In this document: positions 33,769-42,547 of the stretch, in pieces | Layout: each line of letters starts with the position of its first letter | Position numbering within the stretch: the first letter of the stretch is position 1 | Origin: Cyanobacteria bacterium REEB67 | Lineage (GTDB): Bacteria; Cyanobacteriota; Vampirovibrionia; Obscuribacterales; Obscuribacteraceae | Direction of reading: 5' to 3' | NCBI GenBank assembly: GCA_018971775.1 | Contig: JAGXAB010000010.1 | Location: 53,065 to 117,064 of the forward strand | Length of the DNA: 64,000 nucleotides | Made by a program: the position numbers and the translations under genes | Notes under the pieces: model-generated | What the model was told of the DNA's origin: nothing | The model's database searches: none | Seen by the model: the letters and a program-made list of their open reading frames with translations, nothing else

Positions 33769-34628
33769 GAATGAATCGACAGGCCTCCACAAATATTGAT
33801 CGCTTGTCCGGTGATGCCACGGGCCGCATCAGTAGCCAGATAAATAACCAGGTCGGCAACTTCGCTTGCTTCAATCAGTCTTTGCTGTGGCACCGAAAAT
33901 TTTGCGGTATCGACAGAATGAGCCACTTCCAGCTGATTGAGCTCGCACCAGCGCTGGTCGGTTAATTGACCGAAAGCCATATCGGTGGCCACCCATCCCG
34001 GACAGACAGCATTGACAGTGACGCCGGTCACTGCCACTTCCAGAGCCAGAGACTGAGTCAAACCGATTAAGGCAAACTTCGATGCCGAATAGGCGGCTCC
34101 GTAAGCTTCACCGCTACGCCCGGACATGGACGAAATATTGATGATTCGCCCCCAACGACGATCGACCATACCGCTTACCAGTTGAGAGGAGAGAAGCATG
34201 GCACTGGTCAAATTAGTATCCATGGTGCGCTGCCAGCTTGCCAGACTGTGATCGGCAACAGCCTCAGTAATATAGATGCCGGCGTTATTGATCAATATAT
34301 CGATGCCATCAAGCCTGTCTTTAATCCGTTTAAGAGTAGCGTTCAACGCTTCCGCATCGGCCAGATCCGCCGCCTCGATCAGCACAGTTTGCCCGGAACC
34401 AAGCAATCCCAACTCTTTTTGCACGGCGCTCAAGTTTTGCGCATTTTTTGAGATCAGCACCAAATCAGCGCCAAGACGAGCAAAAGCAAGGGAACAAGCC
34501 CGACCAATGCCGCGTGAAGCACCGGTGATGAGGACACGTTTGCCTCTAAACAACTGCGGAGCAAAACAGCTGGCAGCCACGATTTGACTTATATCTTCCA
34601 TAACTTCCGGCATGGTGCCTTTGGCCAA
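33765..34628 (-). CDS. Short-chain dehydrogenase/reductase (FabG-like)
   Basis: A 287-residue NAD(P)-dependent oxidoreductase of the classical SDR family. Seen: the cofactor motif TGASRGIGRA (36-44), NNAG (114-117), the catalytic Ser166/167, Tyr180 and Lys184 in YSASK, and the C-terminal CPGWVATDM and GQAINICGG motifs. An N-terminal extension of about 28 residues precedes the Rossmann fold. It resembles 3-oxoacyl-ACP reductases but also other SDRs, so the substrate is open. TTG at 34628, ATG at 34613 or ATG at 34601 are possible starts. It overlaps pgeF by 4 bp. A 12-bp tandem repeat lies just upstream. Confidence 0.9.
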   Translation of the reverse strand: MAKGTMPEVMEDISQIVAASCFAPQLFRGKRVLITGASRGIGRACSLAFARLGADLVLISKNAQNLSAVQKELGLLGSGQTVLIEAADLADAEALNATLKRIKDRLDGIDILINNAGIYITEAVADHSLASWQRTMDTNLTSAMLLSSQLVSGMVDRRWGRIINISSMSGRSGEAYGAAYSASKFALIGLTQSLALEVAVTGVTVNAVCPGWVATDMAFGQLTDQRWCELNQLEVAHSVDTAKFSVPQQRLIEASEVADLVIYLATDAARGITGQAINICGGLSIHS

Positions 34629-34640
34629 CCCTAAATTAAG

Positions 34641-34688
34641 ACAAATTCCCGCACAAATTCCAGCGTAAATTCCTGGACAAATTCATGC
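34641..34688. repeat. 12-bp tandem repeat, four copies, in the SDR promoter region
   Basis: Four 12-bp units (ACAAATTCCCGC, ACAAATTCCAGC, GTAAATTCCTGG, ACAAATTCATGC) share the core AAATTC. They lie 13 bp upstream of the SDR start, where an operator would be expected. A period of 12 bp is close to one DNA turn, so each copy would face the same way. Confidence 0.75.
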
Positions 34689-34985
34689 CATCTATATTAT
34701 GCGATCCGGCGCAGTTGCGCTTCCCGATCTTGTCTGCAGATCGGGAGAAATCCATCAAATCCCTGCCCCGGCAAGGTTTTACTCGGGGAGAAAGGACTCC
34801 TGGTTAAGGATTACAAATCTTGCCAAGCAGGGCTGAGTTTAAGTTCAGATCCGAGCCGGGGAACATTGCTAAAATTTCGTAGTCTTTTTAAGAGCGTGTC
34901 TAAATTTAAAAAGTGTTATTCAAACGGCGTTTTCCCAGCACAGTGGCGGCCTTTCAGAGCCGTAAATTTTCCAAGGTGAACTACC
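34689..34985. other. Intergenic stretch with perfect 8-bp hairpin
   Basis: About 300 bp between divergent genes. CCCGATCT (34723-34730) and AGATCGGG (34738-34745) form a perfect 8-bp stem with a 7-nt loop; no T-run follows on either side, so it is not a clear terminator. The promoter of the next gene should lie here. No open frame with a ribosome site was seen. Confidence 0.55.
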
Positions 34986-36269
34986 ATGACTTCTAAAGCA
35001 AGTTTCATTAAGCGTTCAATATTAGCTTCAGCTCTGCTTCTCAGCCAAACAATATATCTTTGTCCCACCTCTGTTCTAGCTGCCGACGGCGACATTCGCC
35101 TGGCTGGATCGGCCATTTTTACAGTACCCGCAGAAGGTTCGTTGACCGCTGATAAACGGTCGCAAACGGTGCAGCAAAATTTGGACAACGCTCTCGTTGC
35201 CGCTAAAGATAGGACTCCAGCATCGGTCAACATCACCTACGTCAAAGGCGTACCAGTGATCACGCTCGGTGGCTATCAGGTCGTAACCGTCGATAGTGCC
35301 AGTGCCAAGGCGATGCATTCTACACCGGCCTTGCTGGCTAAAAAGTGGGGCGATGCCATCCGCGATTCGCTCAAGGACCAGGCCTCGGTTGCCACGTATG
35401 TAGCGCAGCTTTCCGGTGATTACGCCTCGAACGCACCGGCGCCTCAAGCAACGCCAGTACAAGCGGCTCCCCAACAAGCACAAAACAATTATCCGCCCCA
35501 GGGACAAATTGGTGGAGTACAGACCAGCTACCAACAACCGGTCAACTACACCACTCAGCCAAACTATCCACCGCCCGGTTACGGACAGCCTCCAGGCGGC
35601 GGACAGTATGCTCCTCCTCAAGGTGGCTACAGGCAGGGTCGGGTGTCTTATGCTCCCGCCGGCATGACGATGAATGCCACTTTGAGCACAGGCATATCGA
35701 CCACAGTGGCTCGCCCCGGTGACATGATTCAAGCCAGCCTCAGTCAGCCTCTGGTCCTCGGCGATGCCACCATTCCAGCCGGCTCCTTTTTAGAAGGCAC
35801 CGTCACCGATGCCAGCGGCGGCAAGTTGCTCGGCCGTGCCGGTACACTCGGTATCAAATTTAATCGCCTGCGCACACCTGACGGTGTAGAGACACCGATT
35901 TCCGCGCACCTCGTGGGCGGCATCGGCAAATACAGCAACGCCAACGGCTCAGACGTAATGAAGGGTGAAACCTGGAAGACAAAAGTCGGCCAGGGCGCCA
36001 TCCGTACCGGTATCGGTGCCGGTGCCGGCGCAGCTCTCGGCACAGCAGTCGGCGCCATCGCAGGCGGTGGCCACGGAGCCGGTACGGGCGCCTGGTCTGG
36101 CACCGCAATTGGTGCCGGCGTCGGTATGGCAGACAGCTTGCTTTTGCGTAAGGGCAAGGACGTAAACATCGCTGCCGGCACGCCGCTCGAGATTCAGCTC
36201 GATCAAGCAGCCACCTTCACCGGCGGCTCAGGTCCGGCCACTGCCAGCCAGGGCAATTACGGCTACTAA
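34986..36269 (+). CDS. Secreted protein with Pro/Gln linker and glycine-rich C-terminal module
   Basis: A 427-residue secreted protein. Order: signal peptide (to about residue 36, SVLAADG), a folded N-terminal domain (about 40-150), a Pro/Gln/Tyr-rich linker, a beta module (STTVARPGDMIQASLSQPLV, then ATIPAGSFLEGTVTDASGG and LGIKFNRLRTPDGVETPISAHLVGG), a glycine-zipper stretch (GAGAGAALGTAVGAIAGGGHGAG) and a final strand (GTPLEIQLDQAATF). The beta module recalls the surface-exposed domain of TrbI/VirB10-type proteins, but that match is weak. The neighbouring minus-strand protein has the same module. AAGGTG precedes the ATG by 7 nt. Function unknown. Confidence 0.82.
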   Translation: MTSKASFIKRSILASALLLSQTIYLCPTSVLAADGDIRLAGSAIFTVPAEGSLTADKRSQTVQQNLDNALVAAKDRTPASVNITYVKGVPVITLGGYQVVTVDSASAKAMHSTPALLAKKWGDAIRDSLKDQASVATYVAQLSGDYASNAPAPQATPVQAAPQQAQNNYPPQGQIGGVQTSYQQPVNYTTQPNYPPPGYGQPPGGGQYAPPQGGYRQGRVSYAPAGMTMNATLSTGISTTVARPGDMIQASLSQPLVLGDATIPAGSFLEGTVTDASGGKLLGRAGTLGIKFNRLRTPDGVETPISAHLVGGIGKYSNANGSDVMKGETWKTKVGQGAIRTGIGAGAGAALGTAVGAIAGGGHGAGTGAWSGTAIGAGVGMADSLLLRKGKDVNIAAGTPLEIQLDQAATFTGGSGPATASQGNYGY

Positions 36270-36293
36270 AAGCGCACAGTCCAGAAGAGAGAG

Positions 36294-36345
36294 AGAGAGG
36301 GGGGTAGCAAGACCATAGATAGTCTTAACTGCCCCTCTCTTTTTA
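36294..36345 (+). terminator. Rho-independent terminator
   Basis: AGAGAGGGG (36294-36302) pairs perfectly with CCCCTCTCT (36332-36340) and is followed by TTTTATT on the plus strand. It ends the preceding secreted-protein gene and may also serve the convergent one. Confidence 0.85.
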
Positions 36346-36371
36346 TTACCTGAAGCACTGTTTTACTGCGC

Positions 36372-38474
36372 TTACTTATCTTTCTTGCCTTTGTCCTTAG
36401 CTGGCTGCACATCGCCGTGTACTTTTACGCTGGCATTAGGCATGAGCTGAGCTTCGGAGGCGGGCTCGCCGTTGAATTCCTGACGGAACTCGGCGAGGAA
36501 TTCATCGCCGGGCTTGATGATCGATTCCTGCCCTTTGACTACAGTGTCTTCGATGATCCAGCTGCCGGGCACGCCGCTCAAGAAGCCCCAGGCAAATCCC
36601 TTCAGACGACGATGGCGGACGTTATTGCCGACTGGTTTCATAAAAGCAAAAGATGGATTGGCGGCGCCAATCAGGCCGAGCGCCACAGGCATGGCACCAA
36701 AACTAAAAACACCGGCTGGAGCCATGGCAGCGTTCAAACCGATACGTACGGCCTTATAGCGCAATTGCTGCGACCAGGGACCGGTGACCTGACCAAGATG
36801 GTTGACACCGAGGACGCGACCTTCGTTCTTATTTTTGACGATACGAGAGGTGCGGGCGGGGCTGGCGACGAGGGGAAGATGCTCACCTTTTTCGTTGATG
36901 ATTTCGTCAAATTCGACGCCAAGTACGCCGGAGTTGCGGTACCAGCGCTCCGGACTGACCAGAGAGTGCATCGCCGAGCGGGCCTTCAAAGCATAATTGA
37001 TATGACCATGCACTTCTGCACCTTTGTGGGCGATCAAACGATCACCTATTTTTAGATCGTATTTCAAACGCGCTTCGATCGGATCGCCTTTGTGGGCAGT
37101 CTTGGACGATATCTGCGACGAGACGACGACCGGGAAGCGAGCACCTGTTTTGATGTGGGTCTTGCCTTCATCGGTCTCGAGATTTTCGTATTTGATTTCT
37201 TCTTCGACTTGCGCTTTTTCATCGCAGTCGACGATGACGATACCGCCTTCTTGCACGGTGCCATCGCCTTCAACCACTGCTTCATTGGCGGTCACGGTAG
37301 CGCCCAGTGACTTGAGCATGTCACTAGAGAGTGAATCAGCGGTCCCGAGCGTGCCGACCTGCGGAGCCGCTTTGACCGGTGCGCTGGTCTCGTCGGGAGT
37401 CGGAATCAAAATCGTGGCACTATCGGTAGTGACGGCCTCAACGGCGGCTTTAGCGGCAATAGCCTTGCCGGACGACTGAGTTGCACTGTCGCCGGCTTCA
37501 CTGGCGACCGGAGCTGCACTAGCAGCCGGAGCTGGACTAGCGGCTGTTGGAGCCGTGTGCACAACGGCAGGCGCATCTACGCTCGCTTCACTTTTCTTTT
37601 CAACTTCTTTAAGGGTTTCTTTGTCAGCGGCTTTCTCCGCCTTTTGATCTGAACCGTCTTTGCCGTCTTTGCCTGCGGATTCTTCCGAGACTTCTTTTTC
37701 AGAGACTTGCTCGTCGGCTTTCTCTGCCTCTTTATGGGCAGCCTTTTCCCTGGTGGCAGCGACTTTGGCCGCCTCATCCTTGACCTTTTCGGCGGCCTTT
37801 TGCTCGGCTTCGGCGACTTTGGCTGCTTCTTCCTTAGCTTTTTCGGCGTTTTTTTGCTCGGCTGCTGCTACTCGCGCGGCCTCTTCCCGAGCTCTGGCCT
37901 CGGCTTTGACCTTCGCCTTTTCAGCGGCCTTCTGCTCGGCTGCGGCTAGGGCATCGGCTTTTTCCTTAGCTCTGGCGTCGGCCCTTTCCCTGGTGATGCG
38001 CTCGACTTCGGCAAGAGCAGCGGCCTTCTCTCGGGCTCGGACATCGGCTCGTGCAGCCGCTTCAGCCAGGGCCTTTTCGCGGGCGGCCGCTTTCAAATCT
38101 TCAGGGCCGGGAGAAGTTGCTTGCGCTTGCTCATCGGCCACGGCTGAATTTTTCACATCCGCTTTCGGGACCGATTCTTGCTTGATCGCAGCACGCGAAG
38201 TGGCGGCCGACCTGGCAGAGTCACTGCCAGTGGTGCCAGCCTTGACCGGACCATCGATGATTGCCGAAGCATTGTTTCGGCTGTCGTTCCAGGATGGAGC
38301 ACTCTGGTCGGCGGCGCCAGCCATGTCATCGGCGGCGAAAGCGGCGAAGCTTGTGACACAGCCCGTGCTGGCCAGTGAAAACTGAGCGATCAATAACATG
38401 CTCATTGCGCGCACGATTTTGCCAGGGCTACGTCGATTGTGCTTAGGGGTGCCGGCGCTTAAAAAATTGTCCAT
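36372..38474 (-). CDS. Secreted or anchored protein with long Ala/Glu/Lys coiled coil
   Basis: A 700-residue protein. Order: export or lipoprotein-like N-terminus (SMLLIAQFSLASTGCVTSF), about 220 residues of Ala/Glu/Lys heptads (AEQKAAEKAKVKAEARAREE and similar) that look like a TolA-type rigid helix, an acidic/Pro-rich part, and a C-terminal folded module (VVVSSQISSKTAHKGDPIEARL, DRLIAHKGAEVHGHINYALK, LGVEFDEIINEKGEHLPL) that matches the module of the neighbouring plus-strand gene. A Cys in TGCVTS could be a lipobox. A periplasm-spanning helix carrying a surface module is a plausible reading, not proven. Confidence 0.8.
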   Translation of the reverse strand: MDNFLSAGTPKHNRRSPGKIVRAMSMLLIAQFSLASTGCVTSFAAFAADDMAGAADQSAPSWNDSRNNASAIIDGPVKAGTTGSDSARSAATSRAAIKQESVPKADVKNSAVADEQAQATSPGPEDLKAAAREKALAEAAARADVRAREKAAALAEVERITRERADARAKEKADALAAAEQKAAEKAKVKAEARAREEAARVAAAEQKNAEKAKEEAAKVAEAEQKAAEKVKDEAAKVAATREKAAHKEAEKADEQVSEKEVSEESAGKDGKDGSDQKAEKAADKETLKEVEKKSEASVDAPAVVHTAPTAASPAPAASAAPVASEAGDSATQSSGKAIAAKAAVEAVTTDSATILIPTPDETSAPVKAAPQVGTLGTADSLSSDMLKSLGATVTANEAVVEGDGTVQEGGIVIVDCDEKAQVEEEIKYENLETDEGKTHIKTGARFPVVVSSQISSKTAHKGDPIEARLKYDLKIGDRLIAHKGAEVHGHINYALKARSAMHSLVSPERWYRNSGVLGVEFDEIINEKGEHLPLVASPARTSRIVKNKNEGRVLGVNHLGQVTGPWSQQLRYKAVRIGLNAAMAPAGVFSFGAMPVALGLIGAANPSFAFMKPVGNNVRHRRLKGFAWGFLSGVPGSWIIEDTVVKGQESIIKPGDEFLAEFRQEFNGEPASEAQLMPNASVKVHGDVQPAKDKGKKDK

Positions 38475-38648
38475 TGGCGAAACTAAATCCTGCTTGCGTG
38501 CCTAATCATCATCATTTATGGCAGCTTCGATCACTCATCTTCGAGGGACTTATCAAGAGCTGCCGGGTTACCAGTCCTCACTTATCCAGTTTGCCTGCTA
38601 TTTTCTGACAACAGACTCATTAATGCCAGTGAGAATTCACTCTTGGCA

Positions 38649-41627
38649 TCAATATCCAGGGCCGAGGAGTTGATAGGCAGCCCATGATTTGGGAGAACGA
38701 TCTCGAGAAAGTCCAGCCATTTGCGCTTTTCTCAAACTCTGAGCAGGATTGAGGCCTGCCTGCTTACCCTTATAGAAGTTAACAAGCTCGTTGATTCTCT
38801 GCGCTTCAGGTTGAGCCCAGAGGCTCATAAGCACATTTCTTGCGCCTACGTAATTGAGTCCTCGACTAAAAACCTTGACCGCATTGCCTCTTACATCCTT
38901 AGAACTGACAGAGCTGGCGCTCCAAACGATCAGGTCACTGGGCATGCTCGTCCCGAACAATCTACCGGCGGTGACATTTTTGGTGCCGTCATCGCGATCC
39001 GAAAAAATAGGCAAGACCGAACGCAGCGGATTATTTTCAAGGAGCGGCAGTTTCGCGCAAATATGCACCACGGACTTGCCGCGAGCTTGCTCTTCGAGAT
39101 TGCCGATAGCGGCATCTCTGCCGTTCAATGTTGTGATCCGACCGGCGCCCACCACGCTAGCGATCTGATCGCTTTCGCCTTGATCGTTGGCACCACCCAT
39201 GCTGGCAACAATGACGCTGAGGTCATCGGGCGATTTGGGCGCGTTGTCTACGAGCACAGACATGGAAGAGGCCATGGTGAGCAGATGATTTTCAACGAAA
39301 AATTTGCCCTGCTCGTCGACGAGGGCGGCAAATGGCAAATTGAAAAGAACACCATCGGGAATAACGACGATCATTTGATCAGCGTTACGCGGCAGGAACT
39401 GTCTTACCGAAGAAGGTAAAAGTTCGGTGTAGAGCGCTCGCAAATTTTGCTTTTCGATTTCGCTGGTGCTTGCTTCGTCTTCCTTGGTGGCACCAACAAG
39501 CAAAGCCGATATCTGGCTCTTCAGACGGGCCCGATTGACTGGCAAATTAGTGGAAGAGATCCGACCTTCGCTGTCGATTGTGAAGACCATCGAAGACTCA
39601 GGCCCGACCAGATACTCAAGGGCGACAGCTTTATCGCGCTGAACAGCAGTGATTATTTCATCCGGTGTGGTTGGCAATGGCGCTATCAAGCGAGCCAGGG
39701 AACGGTTAGTTTTGAGCAAGCCATTGAAGCGCTCGAGCCAGGTCTTCCAATCTTTCTGTAGACTGTTTGGATTGGCGGAGATTTCCGCGGCATGAATGTG
39801 GACACGCTGGGTGACAAGCTCACCGTATACATCGCGGTCTTCGGCTTTGACCTGGCCGCCGCGGCGCAACCATTCATTGATGAAGCCTTCTTCTTTCAGC
39901 TGCTCGGCGGCAAGCAGGGCCTGCTCAGTCATGCCCTGACCGGCCATGAGTGATACCAGATTGAAAGCCATATCCTCGCGACTGACTGGGAATAGCAAAC
40001 TATCGGCGCTGGGGAAATCCCCGGCCTGCGGTGATCGGAAATAAGAGAGCGCGCTTTTCAATGATTCCTTGGCGGCAACGGCATCGTTTTGAGCCAGCTG
40101 AATCTTGGCTAGAAGCGTATGGGATCGCCAGAGGCAGGCGTCATCCTTGATCTTGTCGGAGAGCTCGATGGCACGGGTGACTTTGGAGAGAGCACCGGTC
40201 AAATTAGCGGATTTGAATTCGACTTCGGCCTCGGCCTGACGCAGGCGACCCTGCATTACACTATCGCCAGCTTTGGCCAGATTGGTGACGGCACCGTCGA
40301 GGTGTCCACGCGCACTGCGAAAGGCTCCGGTGCGATACTCGGCCACGGCAATGTTGGAGAGCACAACGGCATTTACGCGCGTCGGCTTCGGATTGACCAG
40401 CGACAAATATTCGAGGGCCTGCTGAAATTGACCGAGAGCCTTACCGGGCTGACCATCATTTACTTCCAGCACACCGAGCGCATTTAGAATCTGGGCCTGG
40501 TTGAGCGAATCTGTTTTGGAAGCAAAAACAGGCAAAGCTTTTTGAAAATAGACACGCGCTTGCTCGAGATCGCCAGTGGCGCTCAGGGTAAAGGCGTAAG
40601 CTTCATCAAGATTGGCGCGAGCAATAGGGCTGAAGCGCTGAGACTGCACCTTGGAAAGTAGGGCATAGGCCTGCTCATAGGTCTGCTTCGCCGTGGCGTA
40701 TTCGCAAGCAGCATATTGAGCATTGGCGAGACATTGAAGAGCGGGGATAACATAGGCCTCGTTATCATTTTTTATCGCTCTGCACTGTGAAAGCATACTT
40801 TCAGCTTCCTCGAGCGCGGCGACTAGCCAGCCCATGTCGATCATCGATGCGACAATGGCGGTGCGCACAGCAACTACACGCGTGTAGTCGTTCATCTGCA
40901 TCGAATAAGCCGCACCCTGCTGGAAAAATTTGAGCGCTTCTTTGGGCTTATTGAATTTGACACAAAGCTGCCCACACAAATACATGATCTGGCAGGCTTC
41001 AGCCGGATCAGTCAGGGCCGTCCCAGTCAAAACTTTCAAAGCAGCGTCCATCTGCTGAACGGCCCAAACCGGATTATCGAGGCCAAAATAGGCTTGACCA
41101 AGTGCCACTCGTGCTCTGGCCAGAGCACGATCATCGTGCACGGCAGCCAGGACTTCCACCGCGTTTTCGCCAAGGTATTTCGCTTTGACCCACTGGCCCT
41201 GCTCAACGTAAATGCGGCACATATTGGTCAGGGAGCGGCCCTGACCTTCAGCGTATTTGAGATCGAGCGACATACCATACTCTTCTTGCCAGGCGCTAAG
41301 AGCCTGGCTGTAGAGATGCTGTTTGAAATAATCTTCGCCCTTCTTATCCAGATCAACCATTTTCTCGATTGATTGAGGGGTCTGTTGAATGTCAGTAAGC
41401 TTCTGCAGTTCTTTGATCACCGCTTCCCGACCAATTGAACGGTCGCCGGAATACTGGGTGTTTGCAGGAAAAGTATTGCCCGGCTGCGAATAGTCTATGA
41501 CCTGCGTCTTATCGGCGGCGGCGATGGTATTGAGGTCGCGGGCCGACGCGGCAACTGGCATCAGCAAATTGCTGATATTGGCGCTAGCCAAAAGCGCGGT
41601 GCACGCGATTGCAATAACTTTTCTCAT
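38649..41627 (-). CDS. Secreted TPR-CHAT protein with degenerate catalytic site
   Basis: A 992-residue protein: signal peptide (MRKVIAIACTALLASANIS...ASA), about 12 TPR-like helix pairs (about 80-600), and a C-terminal CHAT domain (about 690-990). CHAT domains are caspase-like cysteine peptidases. Here the usual catalytic His-Gly of the (A/T)HG motif reads AKL in VVHICAKLPLL, and the Cys of LSAC reads Ser in IVWSASSVSSK, while fold-marking elements (VLMSLW, LNPAQSLRKAQMAG, WAAYQLLG) are kept. It is thus probably an inactive scaffold. The ATG used opens the signal peptide; the frame is open 168 bp further upstream to a GTG. Confidence 0.85.
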   Translation of the reverse strand: MRKVIAIACTALLASANISNLLMPVAASARDLNTIAAADKTQVIDYSQPGNTFPANTQYSGDRSIGREAVIKELQKLTDIQQTPQSIEKMVDLDKKGEDYFKQHLYSQALSAWQEEYGMSLDLKYAEGQGRSLTNMCRIYVEQGQWVKAKYLGENAVEVLAAVHDDRALARARVALGQAYFGLDNPVWAVQQMDAALKVLTGTALTDPAEACQIMYLCGQLCVKFNKPKEALKFFQQGAAYSMQMNDYTRVVAVRTAIVASMIDMGWLVAALEEAESMLSQCRAIKNDNEAYVIPALQCLANAQYAACEYATAKQTYEQAYALLSKVQSQRFSPIARANLDEAYAFTLSATGDLEQARVYFQKALPVFASKTDSLNQAQILNALGVLEVNDGQPGKALGQFQQALEYLSLVNPKPTRVNAVVLSNIAVAEYRTGAFRSARGHLDGAVTNLAKAGDSVMQGRLRQAEAEVEFKSANLTGALSKVTRAIELSDKIKDDACLWRSHTLLAKIQLAQNDAVAAKESLKSALSYFRSPQAGDFPSADSLLFPVSREDMAFNLVSLMAGQGMTEQALLAAEQLKEEGFINEWLRRGGQVKAEDRDVYGELVTQRVHIHAAEISANPNSLQKDWKTWLERFNGLLKTNRSLARLIAPLPTTPDEIITAVQRDKAVALEYLVGPESSMVFTIDSEGRISSTNLPVNRARLKSQISALLVGATKEDEASTSEIEKQNLRALYTELLPSSVRQFLPRNADQMIVVIPDGVLFNLPFAALVDEQGKFFVENHLLTMASSMSVLVDNAPKSPDDLSVIVASMGGANDQGESDQIASVVGAGRITTLNGRDAAIGNLEEQARGKSVVHICAKLPLLENNPLRSVLPIFSDRDDGTKNVTAGRLFGTSMPSDLIVWSASSVSSKDVRGNAVKVFSRGLNYVGARNVLMSLWAQPEAQRINELVNFYKGKQAGLNPAQSLRKAQMAGLSRDRSPKSWAAYQLLGPGY

Positions 41628-42055
41628 AAGACCTGCGGGTTCTGAAAGAGGTAGCAACCTAGAAGGATAGCCAAAAATACGAATCTTTGCCCGTGCATTA
41701 GGGAGGTTTAGGCTGACATGGGCAAAAAATAAGCTTGGCAAATTGGCTCGAGCCAACGATAGTGGCCTGGAAAGCTGATTTGCTCCAAGGCCCAAAGTTT
41801 AACTTAACCATGCAGGAACAAGCATCGGCTCAGGCCCGGGGCTTGCCAAGCACTCCCCCCCCTCGGAGACCAATCATCGGACATGTGTCAGATATGCGGA
41901 CGCCATAAAACAGGCAATAGCCGCTCCCTTGCTTTGAATCGGGGCGATCACAGCGGCCTGAAATAATGGTAGCCTTCTGGTGGCGCTGCGTTAAGTCATG
42001 CTTTACAAATTAGATGAGGCAAGACTTTCCTTTCAAAATTTTTTAGGAGTAAAAA
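41628..42055. other. Divergent intergenic stretch
   Basis: About 430 bp between the divergent CHAT and glycine-zipper genes; it should hold both promoters. A C-run (TCCCCCCCCTC, near 41850) is present. An ATG-started plus-strand frame at 41998 lacks a ribosome site and was not called. No repeat or RNA structure was recognised. Confidence 0.4.
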
Positions 42056-42544
42056 ATGCAAAAGTCTGTCAAAACTACCACGTTAATTCTTGCCCTCGGC
42101 CTGGCCACAGCACAAGCTGCGCTTCTGCCCATCAGTGGCCAGGCGGCCCTGGCCGACACTTACTCCTCGACAGTCAGTCACACGCACACGACCACCAAGG
42201 TCAAGACATATTTTCAGACCCATCCGAAAGTACGTAAAGCGGCCATCGGCGCTGGCATCGGCACCGCCGGCGGAGCAGCAGTCGGCCTCATTTCCGGTAA
42301 GGGAATCGTCCGCGGTGCGGCAATCGGAGCCGGCACCGGCGCAACAGTCGGGGCAATCAGTGGCAGTCGCACCATGTCCGCTCACCCATATATGAAGGAC
42401 ATGGCCGTCGGTACTCTGAGTGGAGCCGGCCTTTCCCTGGCCATGAACAAAGGTCACGGCAAGGGCAAACGCGTTGCCGAAGGCGCCGCGCTCGGAGCCG
42501 CCGTCGGATTGGGCGCTGGTTTTCTCAAGAACAAATTTCAATAA
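42056..42544 (+). CDS. Secreted glycine-zipper protein
   Basis: A 162-residue protein with a signal peptide (cut near residue 34, AALA/DTY) and a mature part made almost only of Gly/Ala zipper segments: AAIGAGIGTAGGAAVGLISGKG, AAIGAGTGATVGAISGS and GAALGAAVGLGAGFL. Such segments pack as membrane helices in outer-membrane or cell-envelope proteins. The ATG follows TTTTAGGAGTAAAAA. It ends 3 bp before the GlpD-like gene, so they may be co-transcribed. Specific function unknown. Confidence 0.82.
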   Translation: MQKSVKTTTLILALGLATAQAALLPISGQAALADTYSSTVSHTHTTTKVKTYFQTHPKVRKAAIGAGIGTAGGAAVGLISGKGIVRGAAIGAGTGATVGAISGSRTMSAHPYMKDMAVGTLSGAGLSLAMNKGHGKGKRVAEGAALGAAVGLGAGFLKNKFQ

Positions 42545-42547
42545 AAT

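Noticed and set aside
41998..42237. An ATG-started frame ahead of the glycine-zipper gene
   Set aside because: It lacks a ribosome site and overlaps the glycine-zipper gene, which has a good one.
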